Notes under the pieces: model-generated | What the model saw: the letters and a program-made list of their open reading frames with translations, nothing else | Told to the model about the DNA's origin: nothing | Database searches by the model: none | Translations under genes and position numbers: made by a program | Assembly: GCA_030272155.1 (NCBI GenBank) | Contig: CP126201.1 | Coordinates: 1,904,501-1,968,500 of the forward strand | From: Tetradesmus obliquus | Lineage: Eukaryota; Chlorophyta; Chlorophyceae; Sphaeropleales; Scenedesmaceae | DNA length: 64,000 nucleotides | Direction of reading: 5' to 3' | Shown here: positions 35,715 to 48,731 of the stretch, one piece after another | Layout of the letters: every line of letters starts with the position of its first letter | Position numbering within the stretch: position 1 is the stretch's first letter

Positions 35715-36563
35715 TTGTTGTGCTTAGTAGGCTGCGGTGGTCAGTGTCACGTGCATGCAGTTGAGCGTGCCTTCACGTGTACGTCGCTGTTCCCGCTTTA
35801 AGGCACACTTCACAACTATTGGAATTTTACCACAAAGCATAACGGATAGCTGTAATTATTTGACATTTCAGCGTATCCAGGTCATGTAAATTAGGCGCAG
35901 CGCTCGCTCGGCTTGAGCTTTCGAGTTGCAACAACCCTTGTTACACTCGAGATGTCCTGCAGCTGAAAACTGCTGACGTAGACGTGCACCTGTAGTGAGA
36001 GCCAAACAAACATATAGTTCCAACTCTTAGGTGCAAGCAGCCACCTGTGTCACGCAATCACTGCAGATGTGAGCAATAGCCAGCCGGGCAGCTAGCCAGG
36101 CCCAGCAATACAGCAATACTCGGCCAGCCAGCCAGCCGTCCATTGGCCCAAGCGCCTCACTCATTCAGGCGAAAGATGCTTGACAAGCAGCTCAACAGTA
36201 GGCCATATCAGGTGACGAGATATGATTGTCTCTAACTACTGTTCTCAGACAGCCCATGCAGCTGCATGGCTAGTAGCAGTGTTTGCTTTGCTGCAGTTGA
36301 GCCCCTGTGGAGTCTATTCTCCAAACGTTACCAGTCATACCAAATCAGTCGACCAATAGCAACAGCGGCGACAGCTGCAGCCACTGCACCAGGGAGGCCG
36401 TGCGGCCAGCTGACTGGAAGAACGGTGTCAAGTCGTCTACATGTAATTTGCATCACCGTGATGCCGCGACCGCATTGACAGACCTGGTTGCAAAAAACAG
36501 CAGGCGCTACTGCAACCTTCAGCTGCCTGTCATCGCCGCTTGCTACACCGCAGCAGACAGACA
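35715..36563. other. Intergenic, no supported gene
   Basis: This interval lies between the coiled-coil gene start and the RMI1 stop. It has some simple CAGC-rich sequence near 36070-36150 and no recognisable gene. Confidence 0.45.
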
Positions 36564-38326
36564 TCAATCCATCAGCTCCATCTGCTGCTCCAGGTCCTTG
36601 TCATCTTCGTCATCTAACAGCGTTATAACAGGTGCAGCAGCAGCAGTGGCAGCAGCAGCAGCAGCCGGCCCCTGCTGTGCACGAGCTGCGGGCTTCCCTG
36701 CTGCTAGCTTTGGCAAGCACAGCCGCTGCCTGAGCTGTGCAGCACTCCTGCCACTGCCACCTCCGCTGCCGCCACCACCACCAGAGCCAGCTGCTGCTGC
36801 AGTACCGCCGCCACTGCTGCCGGCGCTGCTGCCGCCGTGCTGCTTGGCAGGCAATGCACCAGCAGCAATGAACTCCTGCTGCCGCTGGAACACCGCCATA
36901 ATGCCTTGCTGGCTGCCGCCGCTGCCAGCAGCACCCCGCTTGCTGCCGCCGCCGCTACCGCTGCTGCCGGCAGCTGGCTTGCGGGTGCATGTGTCGCCGC
37001 CGCTGCCTGGCGCTGCTGCTGCACTTGCAAGCTGCTGCTGCTGCTGCCGCAATTGCCCAGCATGCTGCTTGCTGCCCACGCCTGCAGCATCGAGCTGTGC
37101 TTCTGCTGCTGACCCATGTACGGAGGGTCCCAGCTCACAAGCCGCACTGCGCAGACCACCGGCTCCATTCTGATGCTGCTGCTGCCTGTTGCCGCCCAGC
37201 TCTTCCTCGTCATCGCTTGACAGGTCAATCAGCAAGCTGCCGAACACCGAGTTATGGATGAGCGGGCGCGCTACCGCTGCTGCCTTTTGCGCCACCGCGG
37301 CTGCTGCTGCTGTTGCTGCTGAAAGCCCTGCGCCTGACTTGCTTGCTGCTGGCGCTGCTGCTGCATGCGAAGGAGTCAGCAGCGGCCCGGCAGCAGCAAC
37401 AGAAGAGCGCCGACCCCTCAGTGGGTCACTAGGCTGCAGGTTGAGAGGGTTCACAGTGCCTCCTGAACCCCGGCGCCTATGTACAGCACTGCCACCACCA
37501 CCACTGCTAGCAGGGTCCCCTGTAGCTCTCGCTGCCGAGCCATGCTGCCGCTGCTGCTGCTGCTGTCCTGCCTGCAGGCCTGGCAACGGTGTCAGAGCTG
37601 CTGCTGCCAGTGGCTGCTGTGGCAGCCCAATGTTTGGCGCGTGCGCTGCCTGATTATCCTGCATGCTGCCAGTTGTGCTTGGCAGAGTGCTGCTGCAGGG
37701 AGAGATGCCCTCTGATGCCATGTCATCTGCCACTTCCTGCTGCTGCTGCTGCCCTAAGGGCCGAGACAGTGGCCGGCGTTGGGGCTGCCAAGCAGCAACC
37801 TGCTCTGGCTGCTGCTGCTGCTGTGGCTGCTGTGACTGCGACATGATGTGAGCCCTTTTAAGTGCTGTCACAGACAAGCTCCTGGGCCCAGCCTTGGCAC
37901 CACCACCACTAGGAGCCCCTCCTGCTGCTGCTGCAGCAGCTGCAGTGCTAGTTACAGAAAGTTGACAGCCAGCAGCAGCATGGTGAGCAGCAGCACACGG
38001 CAGCCCATCATCTGCTGCAGCCAGTCCCGCTGTACTCGCCAGGGGCGGTGTTGTGGGAAGCCCTACCTGCTGCTGCTGCTGCTGCTGCAGTAAGCTCACG
38101 CCTCTGCTGCTGACAGCTGCAGGGCCAACACTTGCGGCAGCAGCATCAGGCTGCGCATGCTGACCGCTAGGAGAGTCGGACAGCCCGTCGCCACTTTCAT
38201 CCTCATCAGCTATCACTGCATTGCGCCCCTGCCGCCGTCGCTGCTGCCTGTGCTGCTGCTGCTGCTGCTGCTCACTGTCATCATCGCTCCACGCATGTGC
38301 AGCTGCGCGTGCTTCACTGCTGCCCA

Positions 38327-38361
<35 letters not shown>

Positions 38362-41300
38362 AGGACAGTGCTGCAGTGCTGCTCAAAGCCTACATCACCC
38401 AGCGCTGCTGCTGCTGCCAGCCTGCTGCGCTTCTTGCCGCTGCTGCTGCCGCTGCGGGCCTTTGCTGCTGTGCTCAGCTGCTTGTCTATGGCCCTGTCTA
38501 GCACCTTGTCTAGATCATCCAAATCATCTGAGCCTGACTCAGCACCTGCAGCAGCGGCAGCTATGGGCGTAACCTCGCCAGCAGCATCAACATCAGAAAA
38601 AGCAGCAGCAGCAGCACCAAGGTTGTCTCCATCGCTGCTGTCTGCTGCAGCTGCAGCATCAAACAGAACGCCAGCTGCTAGCCCGGCCTGCCTAGCTCTA
38701 GCCAAGAGAGCAGCAGTCTGAGCACTGGTGCCAGCAGCTACTGGCCGCTGCCTGCGCTGCTGCTGCTGCTGCTGCTGCGGATGTGGCTCGGCAACCTCTA
38801 CCAGCATGACGTCATCGTCATCACTTTCAAGGGAGCCTGTCAAGCTTTGACATTGGTCGGCTGCTGCTGCTGCTGCTGCTGCTGCTGCATGACTGTGCCG
38901 AGCATCCTGCTGCTGCATCATTGCTGTGCCTGTAGCTGAACTGCTTAGGTGCTGCAGGACTTGCAGCTGCTGCTCATCCTGCAAAGCATCTTCAACATCA
39001 TGCAAGCCTTCAAAGTCTAAGGCTGCGCTTGCATCCCCATCAGCAACAGCTACAGCAATGGGGGCACTGTCATTGCCAGGCCGTGCCTGCTGCTGCTGCT
39101 GCTGCTGCTGCTCAGCGCTGCCACTTGGTGGCGTCCGCCTTACTGGCCGGGTCAGTGGTGGCAGCATCAGGCCACCAGTACCGGGTGGCTGCTGCTGCTG
39201 CTGTTGCTGCTGCACCTGGTGCTCAGGACGCTGCCCCTGCTGCCACTGTTGATGCTGCTGCCACTGCTGCTGCTGCTGCTGCTGCTGCTGTTGAACGTTG
39301 CCTATGTTGGATGGTTGAGTCATTGCCGGCTGCTGCTGACCAGGCTGCTGCACTTGATGCTGCTGCTGCTGCTGCAGCCATGGCTGCTGTCCTGCAGCAG
39401 ATGCTTGCCCATCGAACCCAGCAGCAGCGGGAGCAGCAACTGCTGCTGCCTGCCCTTGCTGCTGCGGCAACTGCCCTGCTCCAGCACTGCCTTGATGGGC
39501 AGCAGCAGCAGCAGCAGCCGCAGCCGCAGCCTGCTGCCCAGGTGGCTGGCCTGGTTGCTGCCCTGTCGGCTGTTGCTGCTGCTGCTGCTGCTGCTGGGCT
39601 GCGCCGCTCCATGCTGCCGCTGCTGCCTGCTGGTAAACATCCTCACAGGTGCGGCGCTCAGCACAGTGGTCTGCAGGCAGTGGCAGCACAGCATTAAAGT
39701 TACGCACATTGCACAACACTGGCAGCACTTACCATTGTGATGAATGCTAGCACGTTCAACGCAAACACAAGCCATACACAACTTGCTGTTGCAGTGGTCC
39801 CAAACTTGCTGGTCAAGTAGGCTAGCTCGTCATTACGCATCTGCTCAGCCACCATCTTTGGGCTCAGCACAGGTGTAAATTGTATCCGTAGGAATTGTTC
39901 TGCAGTTGCGCACCTGCTGGCTTGATGATGTGCTGCAGCAGTGCCTGCCTGGCAGCCTCCAGGCGCTCAACCTGCAGCAGCAGGCAACACGAGGCAAGTC
40001 GTTTTGTAAACCCAGCCACGTCCCTGTATCTCAATCATGTTTTGATAGGCACTGCAGCTCTGGTACCTCTGCCCACGCTGCTGCTTGTCATCTACACGTG
40101 ATGCGCGTCAACAGCAGCAGCAACTGCGACCACCGCATACCAAGTTACCCAGTCCCAGACGGTGGGTTGCTGCTCACCACGCCCCCGAGCACCACCACAT
40201 TCTCCGGCTGCAGCAGCAGCACGCCACGCCGCACTGCTGGGTTGACCAGCAGCAGCTTGATGCCTGCAGGCATCAGCAGCCCCAGCGCAGGGCAGTGCCG
40301 GTACTCCACAGCCACCAGCTGCTGCACGCCTGCAGGAAACATGCGGCATGCAGCACAAGCGGAGTTGACCATGCTGCTCGTGTGAAACATGAGTGGTGAT
40401 GGTTGCATGCTGATTCTAATGTGGTATAAAGAGGGAAGGCAGAGCTGCTACATGGGGTGTTGCAAGCATCGTGCAACTGCCACAGGTTCAATCTTCTGCT
40501 GGAGCCAACTGCAGCAAAGCAAGCGGGAATGTAACAGCTGCTAGTCCTGCGCGGCGCGTGTAGGCCTGCTGTCGACTGACTGCTGGCCTAGAGCGCTGCA
40601 TGTCAGCTGCGCTCACCATCTGTGAGGTGCAGCTTGAGGCACCTGTTGTGGGCTGGCTCACGGTACCTGCAACAGTGAACGTGCAGCAGCATGCTGAGAG
40701 TGCTAATGCTTGTGCAGCCAGGCCGTTGCAGCATGCAAGCACAGCTGTCAGCAGGCAAGTGCTAGAAGCAGTCGCCTGTAGTTCGTTATGCAGCCCCCAG
40801 CACCAGGGAGTGCACGCCAAGGCAGGACTTCCCGGCCCAAAGCCAGCAAGCCATTTCACCAACAGCAGTGCCTGTGGCTCTCACCTGTCTTTGATGCCTG
40901 CTGCTATGTTGACTGCCTCATCCAGCTGCAGCATGAACTTGCCCTGCATGGTCTGCTTGTGCATGTCCTGCAAGCGGAACACAGCATGCATCTCCTATGT
41001 GCTGGTGATGGTTCAGAAGACACTGGCACCGTCTCCTGGTGCTTGCAAGATGGCACCTCAGGGCTAGAGTTTCAGGCTCAGCAGTATATGGAAAGACTGA
41101 CGGACTCCTGTGTGTGCAAGCAAATAATGATATGTACTGGTGTTTGCAGGCACTGCTGGTTCGTCAGCTCTTCAAGTGGCTCGATGGCTTGGCACCCTCA
41201 CTTGTATGGCTGCTGGCAAGTGCCCTCCAGCACCCGCTGCTCTGAAATCCGCCATTAAGAGCTGCTCTAATAGTTTCTGCCGCTGCTGGTCGCGGGGCAG

Positions 41301-41426
41301 CTGCCCAAACGCCCCATCATGGGCTGTCTGCAGTTGCTGCAGCAGCTGCTCCAGCCACTGCTGCTTGATGGCAAAGCCAAAGCTGTCCAGGATATCTTGC
41401 TGCACCGTAGCAGCGGCTGAAGACAT
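36564..41426 (-). CDS. RMI1: RecQ-mediated genome instability protein 1 homolog
   Basis: Six exons join in phase: 41426-41202, 40967-40885, 40666-40617, 40329-40178, 39971-39914 and 39670-36564, giving 1,224 residues. The N-terminal helical part (DILDSFGFAIKQQWLEQLL, LLMADFRAAGAGGHLP) and the OB fold (GKFMLQLDEAVNIA, NRCLKLHLTDGVQQLVAVEY, PAGIKLLLVNPAVRRGVLLL, ENVVVLGGVVERLEAARQAL) match RMI1. In known systems RMI1 binds topoisomerase III and a RecQ helicase and helps dissolve recombination intermediates in the nucleus. The last exon adds about 1,035 residues of Gln/Ala/Ser-rich sequence with acidic islands. Near its end are QQGIMAVFQRQ, which only partly fits a PCNA-binding box, and VITLLDDEDDKDL, which resembles a SUMO-interacting motif. 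Both are speculative. The gene is head to head with the mTERF gene. Confidence 0.9.
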
Positions 41427-41906
41427 TTGTATTGAACGTTGTAATCACATTTGACGGGTGTGGACAGCGCTCGCAGCAGCCAGAACCGGACAGAGAGCAC
41501 AGCACAGGCAGCACTCAAGAGTGGTGTTGCTCTCCATACATGAAACCAAATAGAGGCGATTTAATCAGTCAACTATATTGCTGTAACATCAGCAGACACT
41601 TCCAGGACGTCCCTGCAGGCTGCAGAAACACCTTCGACAGACCCACTCATGTTCAAAACCTTTGCCGTAACAAGCAGCACGATCTGCACGGCCAGCTGCA
41701 TCAAAATACCTTGCCGTCATCAAATGTTATATCTATGTGAGGAATCGCTCGAATGGTGTGAACCCTCTCTGCCCATGCACTAAACTCAGCTTCCTCAACT
41801 GGACAGTTCAAGCTACGTTGTGCTGTAAAGATCCTACGACGTTGCTTGTCCCTGCGTTTGTTAACGTCATTAGCTCACCAAATGATCTAGACAGAAGGCT
41901 GCCATC
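41427..41906. promoter_or_regulatory. Shared head-to-head promoter, RMI1 / mTERF gene
   Basis: The 480 bp between the two start codons contain no supported exon. They must hold both 5' leaders and at least the core promoters. No defined box was recognised. Confidence 0.5.
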
Positions 41907-43334
41907 ATGGTCACTCCAGGCTGCCCCAGCGCGCTCAGCGGGCAGAAAGTGCTCAGTAATGGTAAGCGTCGTTGTTGAAGCAGTTTAGAACTGCCGTGAA
42001 GCTGCAGTGTCGTCACTTTCATCACGCTACTGCTGCTGTTGCAGGGACCCTCGCATGCAGGACTCAAGCCAGCAGGCGCAATACTGGCAGCAGCAGCGCG
42101 CTCAGTCGCACTCGGCAGCCATATAACGAACTATCAGAGTTCTCACCAGCGGCAAAAGGCGAGCAGCTGCAGGGATGGGAAGCAACTCCCTCCGCCACTC
42201 CGCTGCCAAAGCTCCAACCTATTAGCAGGACTCTAGCCAGGGAGCTGTTGCGGGAGCAGCGCCTCAAGAAGCGCCTCAAGCAGCAGATAGGCCTGCTGCA
42301 GCGGCAGCTGGTGCAGCATGGAGACTCTCAAACGGCCCTAGCCAGCAACAACCCCGGCAGCGCTGTCAGCAGCAGCAGCAGCAGCAGCAGTGGTGTGCAG
42401 CTGTATGAGCAGTGGAGCGAAGACCCGCTGTTCTCTGCAGCCACCCCACCCTCGCTGGAGCAGCTGCAGCGCAAGCTGGTGCATGTGCAGCGGCAGCTGC
42501 TGCAGGCCAGCAGCGAGAGCCTTGCAGACATACTCACAGGTCGGTTTTGTTGCAACTGCAAACACAAAGCATAGCTGCAGGCGTACTGCATGCATGCAGC
42601 GCGTGGCATCTGACAATGTCATTGGCAGGTCTGGTTGCATGTTTTCTTGCAAGTGCCATTTCAAAAGCAGAAGCAGCTGTTGTGTATCTGAAAGGCTCAC
42701 ACAGCGATTTTGTACTGCGTGCCTGAGTGCTCTCCATGCTTGCCCAGCACTAACAAGCTCACTGATGTCCACTGGATCAGCCCTTTAAACTTGCTTGCTG
42801 GCCAACCTTTCTGCTTCTGCCGTGTCTGCCTGCAGTCACCACTCGCTTGCAGGACATGGCCACCTGCCTAGAGCTACCCCTAGACCTCGTAGTCCCCATG
42901 GTGGCGCGCCACGAGCCGCTGCTGCTGCAGCCGCTGCAGCAGCTGCCGCCGAGGCTCTCCTTTCTCTCCTCAGCTTTACAGCTACCCCCTCGCAACGCAG
43001 CAGAGCTGCTAGCATCCTCCTCGCCGCAGCTGTTAGCCACTCCGCTGCAGAAACTGCAGTCAAACCTAACACAGCTGCAGCGTGTTTTAGGCAGTCGAGG
43101 TTTAGATGCGGTTGAGCTCTTGCAGGAAAGGCCCGACCTGCTGGCACAGAGTCCTGCAAGCATTGAAGCAAAGCTTGAGAGGCTGCCTGGGGCGCTGAGC
43201 ATGAGCAGGCAGCATGTGAGGCAGCTGGTGGCAGAGTGCCCGCAGCTGCTGAGGCGCTCAGTGTCCACGCTCGCGCAGAGGTGAGAGTGGGGCCGGCTGG
43301 TGTCAGGTTTGACGAAATAACAAGCGTTGTGCAG

Positions 43335-43380
<46 letters not shown>

Positions 43381-44969
43381 AAGGCCCTCAGTGTGTACGC
43401 TGGCGCAGAGGTGAGGACGCTGTGTCCAGTCCGGATGAGGGGTGTTGTGCAGTCTGCTTTTTGTTGCGGCTGGAGAAGGCAGCAGCCGGTCTTCTTTGCG
43501 CATCTCTGTGCATCTTGCAGCAGCACTTCCTGCAACTCTCCTTGCATGTCCTGCTGCTCAGCTGGCGCCACATTTCATGCAGCTGGCTGAAAGTCTGCCA
43601 CTGCCTGTTGCCACTGCTGCTGCTGCTTTTGCTGATTCCTTGCAGGTACCGCGCGCTGTGTGCGCTGTTTGCTATCCCTGACTCCTTTGTGGAGGAGTTT
43701 GTGCTGCAGGAGCCGCAGCTGCTGTGCCTGTCAGCACCTACACTGAAGGCCAAGTTTGACTCGCTGCTGGTCAGGTGAGGCCAGGAATGACTTGCTGCTT
43801 GTCAGAATATGGTTATGGAATGTTTGACTTGCTGCTGTGCCTGTCAGCACCCACCCTTAAGGCCAAATCTGAGTCGCTGCTGGTCAGGCAAGGCTTGCTG
43901 CAGTGGCAGCACAGCAGTGCATGGGTTGAGCAATTTTTGTAGAGAGCCTCCTAGGCACACAGAGAGGCAGACAGGCAGGCAGGCAAAACGAGTAACAGCT
44001 GCTGCGTGGCAGCTGCTTTAGGCAGCTGCTTTGTGGCAGCTGCACAGGGTGCAGTGAGCACGAGGAGCTGTGTTGCAGCAGTGCTTTTTGCTGCACTGGA
44101 CAGACATGAAGGAGCTCACTGCAGCTCTTGCACCATCAGAGGACAGTTCTTTCTGCCTGCAAATGCAGCGCCACCCTGCTGTACTTGACACTGAATGTGT
44201 GTTGCTGTTGCAGGTATGGCGCCTTCTCAGATGATGTGGTGGACATGGTGCTGGTCGATCCAGCAATGCTGCTCAACGCGGACCCTGCAACAGCACCCAA
44301 GGCTCCCACGGTCAAAGCCAGCCGAAAGAAGCAGGCGGCAGCAGCAGCAGCTGCTGCTGCTGCCTTGCAGGAGAGCTCCCTCGGCAGCAGCAGCAGCACT
44401 GCAGATGATTATAGCTCTGCAAATTCAGATGCAGACGTAGCAGAGACAGCAGCAGCAGATGGTAGCAGCAGTAGCAGCAGCAGCAGCGGAAGTATGAGTG
44501 AAGAAGAGGAGCAGCAGGCAGCACTAGAGCCGTGGCAGCTGGTGCTGCAGCAGCGGCAGGAGAAGCAGCGCGCTGCACGGCAGCGGCAGCGGCTGCGGCG
44601 CCAGCTGCAGCAGCAGCTGCAGCAGCAGTGGCTGGCTGGAGGCGATGTGGCAGCAGTGCCTGAGCAGCTGCAGCAGCAGCAGCAGCAGCAGGAGACGTAC
44701 CTGCCGCTTGGCAGCATGCCTACTAGCCGCCAATCGCCTGTGCGGCAGCTGCTGGCATTTGCTGCTGCTACAGGCTTAAGTGCTGCTCAGGCGGTGCAGC
44801 TCTGGCAACAGGAGCCGGCACTAGCGCAGCTACCGACAGCACTTGTTTCTGCACAGGTCTCTCGGCTGTCAGCTGCACTAGGCCTAGGTAGGCCAGGGGC
44901 AGCAGCAGCAGTAGCTGCCAGCAGCATGCGGGGGTCTGCAGCAGCAGCGGGCGGCTGGCAGGCATCCGC

Positions 44970-45012
<43 letters not shown>

Positions 45013-45504
45013 CCTGTCCTGCAAGTGCTGGTCAAAGAGCCTGGCCTACTGATCTTGCCGCCTGGTCAAATGCAGGTCAACATGCAGGGCTTAGCCGACC
45101 TGCTGTCCCTAGACCTCCATGCTGGCCTCATGCCGCTGCTGTGGCAGCAGCCAGGACTGCTACAGCTAGCCCCTGAGCTAGCTGAGTATCGACTGCAGCA
45201 CCTGGCAGGCTTGCTACAGCTCAGCGTGCCAAAAACCTTGGGTTTAGTCTTGCAGGAGCCTCGGCTGCTAGTTGAGCGGCCGGTGCTGCTGGCTGCTCGG
45301 CTAGGGAGTTTGTGTACGCTGCTGAGTGTGCAGCGTGGTGTGGCGAGCGAGTGCGTGCTGCGGGAGCCGCTGCTGCTGTGTGTGGATGATGACGAGTTGC
45401 AGCAGGGCTGGCTGCAGCTGTGTGGGCGGGTGGGCGGCTGGGCGCCTGATGCTGTGGATGTGGTGCTGGCTGACCCTGCTGCTCTGCTGCGGGGAAGCTT
45501 CTGA
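41907..45504 (+). CDS. mTERF-family organellar protein
   Basis: Five exons join in phase: 41907-41961, 42045-42539, 42836-43280, 43646-43774 and 44214-45504, giving 804 residues. The N terminus (MVTPGCPSALSGQKVLSN, then CRTQASRRNTGSSSALSRTRQ) is rich in Ser, Thr and Arg and poor in acidic residues, so it may be a plastid or mitochondrial targeting peptide. The rest is a series of degenerate helical mTERF repeats with recurring L-x-x-x-P-x-LL patterns, such as VARHEPLLLQPL, LLQERPDLLAQSP, VLQEPQLLCLSAP, VLVDPAMLLNA, VLQEPRLLVERP and VLADPAALL. mTERF proteins bind organellar nucleic acid in transcription, splicing or ribosome assembly; which applies here is unknown. Gln, Ala and Ser runs interrupt exon 5. 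Confidence 0.88.
43386..43419 (+). repeat. Copy of the end of mTERF exon 3
   Basis: A short copy of the last bases of exon 42836-43280 with a GTGAGG donor lies downstream of it, after a (CTG)n run. Confidence 0.85.
43834..43891 (+). repeat. Copy of the end of mTERF exon 4
   Basis: A copy of the last 55 bases of exon 43646-43774 (encoding LCLSAPTLKAKFDSLLV). The copied donor is now GCAAGG. Confidence 0.9.
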
Positions 45505-46680
45505 AATTGAGGTATTAGGACATTTTCAGCCAGTGCTAGTGTAGGGGCTTGCAGCTGTTGACAGAGAGGTTGCATTATGCTTGTCAGCGGGCGAGCACAG
45601 TGATCGCTGTGGGGGCGGGTGAGCTTGATGCTGAGGACGTGGTGCTGGCTGCCCCTGCTGCTGTCGGCTTGTGAGCTTGAAATGTTTACGATGATGCGTG
45701 AGTTTGTGTAGCGACGTGTGGATTCAGAGTCGTTCACAACGTCGTACTGCAATGTTTGTCTCTGCAACTCTCTATACTGTCGTGGGGACCAGGTATCAGT
45801 ACTGAGAGACGTCTCGGAGGCGCGTTGTCACCATGCCAGCCCTGTGCTGTCCGCTCAAATCGGCCCCGCAGGCATCGGCACAAATAATCATGGAACAACC
45901 TGCAAAGTTGACTTGTGGCAAATTGACTTTAGTTTGTTTTTCTGGTATGATCGAGCGTGGCGTGATTTGAAGTGATCGGTTGATCCAGCTGATCCACTGA
46001 ACACCTTTCTGCAAGGCCGCCCACCACAGCCCACCAGCACGCCGATGACCTTTTCATGAATAACACTTTCAGTAATACGTTAAGCACGTATAGTCTGCTA
46101 GATATTGTCTCCGTGAGTTGTTATGCGCAGTTTCGTACTGACGTGATAGGAGTGCGGGCTGCAGGAAAGGTGCAGTTGTCCTCGCTGCAAAAAGCAGGTT
46201 TCGAGCCTACGGTTCCCACATTTGCGCGGCCGAACATAGGTGCCTAACGCCCCTCCTGTCGGCCTTGCCAGGTACTTCGCGGTGTTCCCCGCTACGCTCA
46301 GAGGGCCAATTTGCAGCGTACATACACCATCACTTGACCTTCTTGCCTGGAACGAATGTTGACCTCTCTGCAAGGCCATATGTCAAGTTACACACAAAGA
46401 TAGACTTTCTGGGGTGAGTCTCCTTGAGTGACAGCCTGTTTTGCTGAGTCATCTGCGACGTTCCAGATTTTCGGGTGTTCGTTGCAACGTAGTTGCCTGT
46501 GCACACCGTGTAACCCCTCTTCTTGTTGACCTCTCTCAATCTTGTGGCTATCGGAATTATCAAATACGTGAACTGAACGGCAAGTGACAAATGACAAGTG
46601 ACTTTCTAAGTGACTCTCTCTCTTCTGCCTTCCCTGTAAAAGTTCTCTCTCATTGCAGCTCCTGTACACACATCTTCATA
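45505..46680. other. Intergenic with decayed copy of mTERF 3' end
   Basis: About 45585-45675 repeats the final coding part of the mTERF gene (encoding VDVVLADPAALL) in diverged form after the stop codon. From 45676 to 46680 I see no gene. A tRNA-like T-arm at about 46190-46215 was considered and rejected. Confidence 0.6.
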
Positions 46681-46860
46681 AGCGGGGAAGCCACCGGCAG
46701 CCCTGCCAAGTGACACCAGCAGTGTACACCGTGTACTGCAGTGACTGCAGTGTCACCAGGGTCACTGTCACTAGTGACCACACTGTGAGGTTCATGCACC
46801 AACACCACACAGCTTCACAAGCCAGGCAGCCACCAGCAGCCTGGCTGCCAAGTGACACCA
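46681..46860 (-). repeat. Two copies of the end of gene A last exon
   Basis: Two copies of about 130 bp, starting with the 3' end of the last coding exon (encoding PGCRWLPG), lie beyond the stop codon of gene A in tandem. Confidence 0.8.
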
Positions 46861-46940
46861 GTGTCATCAGCGCCACTGTCACAACTAACCACAGTTTCAA
46901 GTTCACGCATCAACACCGCATAGCTATGAAAGCCATAGCA

Positions 46941-48695
46941 TCACATCCCAGGCAGCCACCGGCAACCTGGCTGCACCTCAATGCCATGCCGCGCACAGAA
47001 CTGCCGCCGCCCTTGCACCTGCTGCGCTGCAGCCAGCGCCAGCGGCAGCAGCAGCGCAGCGCAGTAGCGCGGCAGCAGCCAGTGCAGCAGCATGCCGTGC
47101 TTCAAGCAGCCTGCTATGTTGATCAGCACATCAGCTGCCAGCAGCGGGCAGAACCAGCGGAACGGCACCTGAAGGGCAACAACACAGAGATAGTAAGCGG
47201 TCAGCAACCATGCGCGGGCAAAGGCAAAGAGAACATGTGTGCTGTCCGATCAGCACGTCAGCTGCCAGAAGCGGGCAGAACCAGCAGAATGGCACCTGCA
47301 GGTCAATAACACCCCGTGTGTGTGCACAGAGACAATGACGTGTCAGATATATTGACAGCGAGCCAAGACACACAGGGTGAAACATACTTGATGTTTCACG
47401 CATACACAGTGCACTGCATGCGGATTCAGCTGTCAGGCAGCTGGCATGCACACACCGCACTCTCGGACACTGTGATGGCAGCCACGCACGACAGTTCGCG
47501 GCAACGTGCCAAGTGCTGACAGTGATTTGACACAGCAGAGCTTGTGTCTCAGCAAGTGAGCTGCTGAGGAGCAGTTCTGGATCTACAGATCCTAGATCTA
47601 GATGTAGAGCTAGTAAGCGCATTGTCGTCACCTGGCGCACGTATGCTTTCACAGCAAACCCAAAGAGGACCCCAAAATCTTCTGCCAGCCCCCGCTGCCT
47701 CCACATGTCACATATCCAATACCCAATCACCAGTAATTTGTCGCTCACCTGGCGCACGTAGGCCTTGACAGCAAAGCCAAACAGGACACCAAAATCTTCT
47801 GCCAGTCCCCGCTGCCTCCAATACTTGATCACCATAGCCGGCTGCACAATGCCAGGAGAGCCAGCAAGCACCAGCAGCAGCCAGGCCAGCACTAACAGAG
47901 TCCAACACAGCAGCAGCTGCTGCTTCAGCCGGCCGGCGGCCGCCAGCGCTTCTGCTGCGGGTACTGCCGTTACTGGGTTTGCAGCGGCATTGCTGCTGCT
48001 GCTGCTGCTAGCTGCAAGCGTTTTACGGGTGTGAGCTGCTTCATGCTGCTGCACTGCACGTAGCTGCCTTGCAACCCACCAGCGAAGAAGCTGCACAGCC
48101 AGGGGACCCGCCACTGCGACAAGAGTTACAATGGCCTGACTCCTAAACAGTAGATCTGGACTGACACCCTGCTGCTGCTGCTGCTGCTGCTGCTGGCTGC
48201 TGCCTCTTGCGTGGTAGCATCCTAGCCCCATGGCAGCAGCATACAGCAGTGAGGCTGCATCCATTGCCTTTGAGCTGCTGAATGCAGCTGCCTGGTAGCG
48301 CTCTTCAAGCTGGCTGTCTGTGAAGCCCCACAGAAGTGAGGAAGCAGGCACAGTAGCGCTTGCTGCAGCACCACCCACAGGGGTCTGCACAGCCGCTGCT
48401 GAGGAAGTAGGATACTGCTGCTGCTGTTTCGCTGTTGCTGCCTCTGCTGCTTTTGCATCGAGGGGATCGCAGCAGCTGACACAATCCAGTGGCCCGCTGC
48501 CGCCGGAAACTGATTTGCTGTGCACTGCAGAGCTTGCTACAGGCCTGCTGCTGCCAGCTGTGGCAGCAGCACCGGCTGCTGCTGCTGCCTTTGTTGCGCA
48601 GTCCACCAGCAGCTGCATTGTCGCCCACATGCCACAAGCTGCCAGATGCGTCAACAGCTGCTGCAGCACTGCACGCACACCTTCTGGCAGCTGAC

Positions 48696-48731
<36 letters not shown>

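Noticed and set aside
39733-39911. The intronic open frame as the true continuation of RMI1
   Set aside because: Exon 5 (phase 1) joins the long last exon in phase at 39670, while the intronic frame lacks a usable acceptor. It is kept only as a finding.
46185-46260. Possible tRNA or tRNA-derived SINE on the minus strand
   Set aside because: A five-pair stem with a T-loop-like CTCGAAA is present, but no matching acceptor stem, D arm or anticodon arm could be placed.
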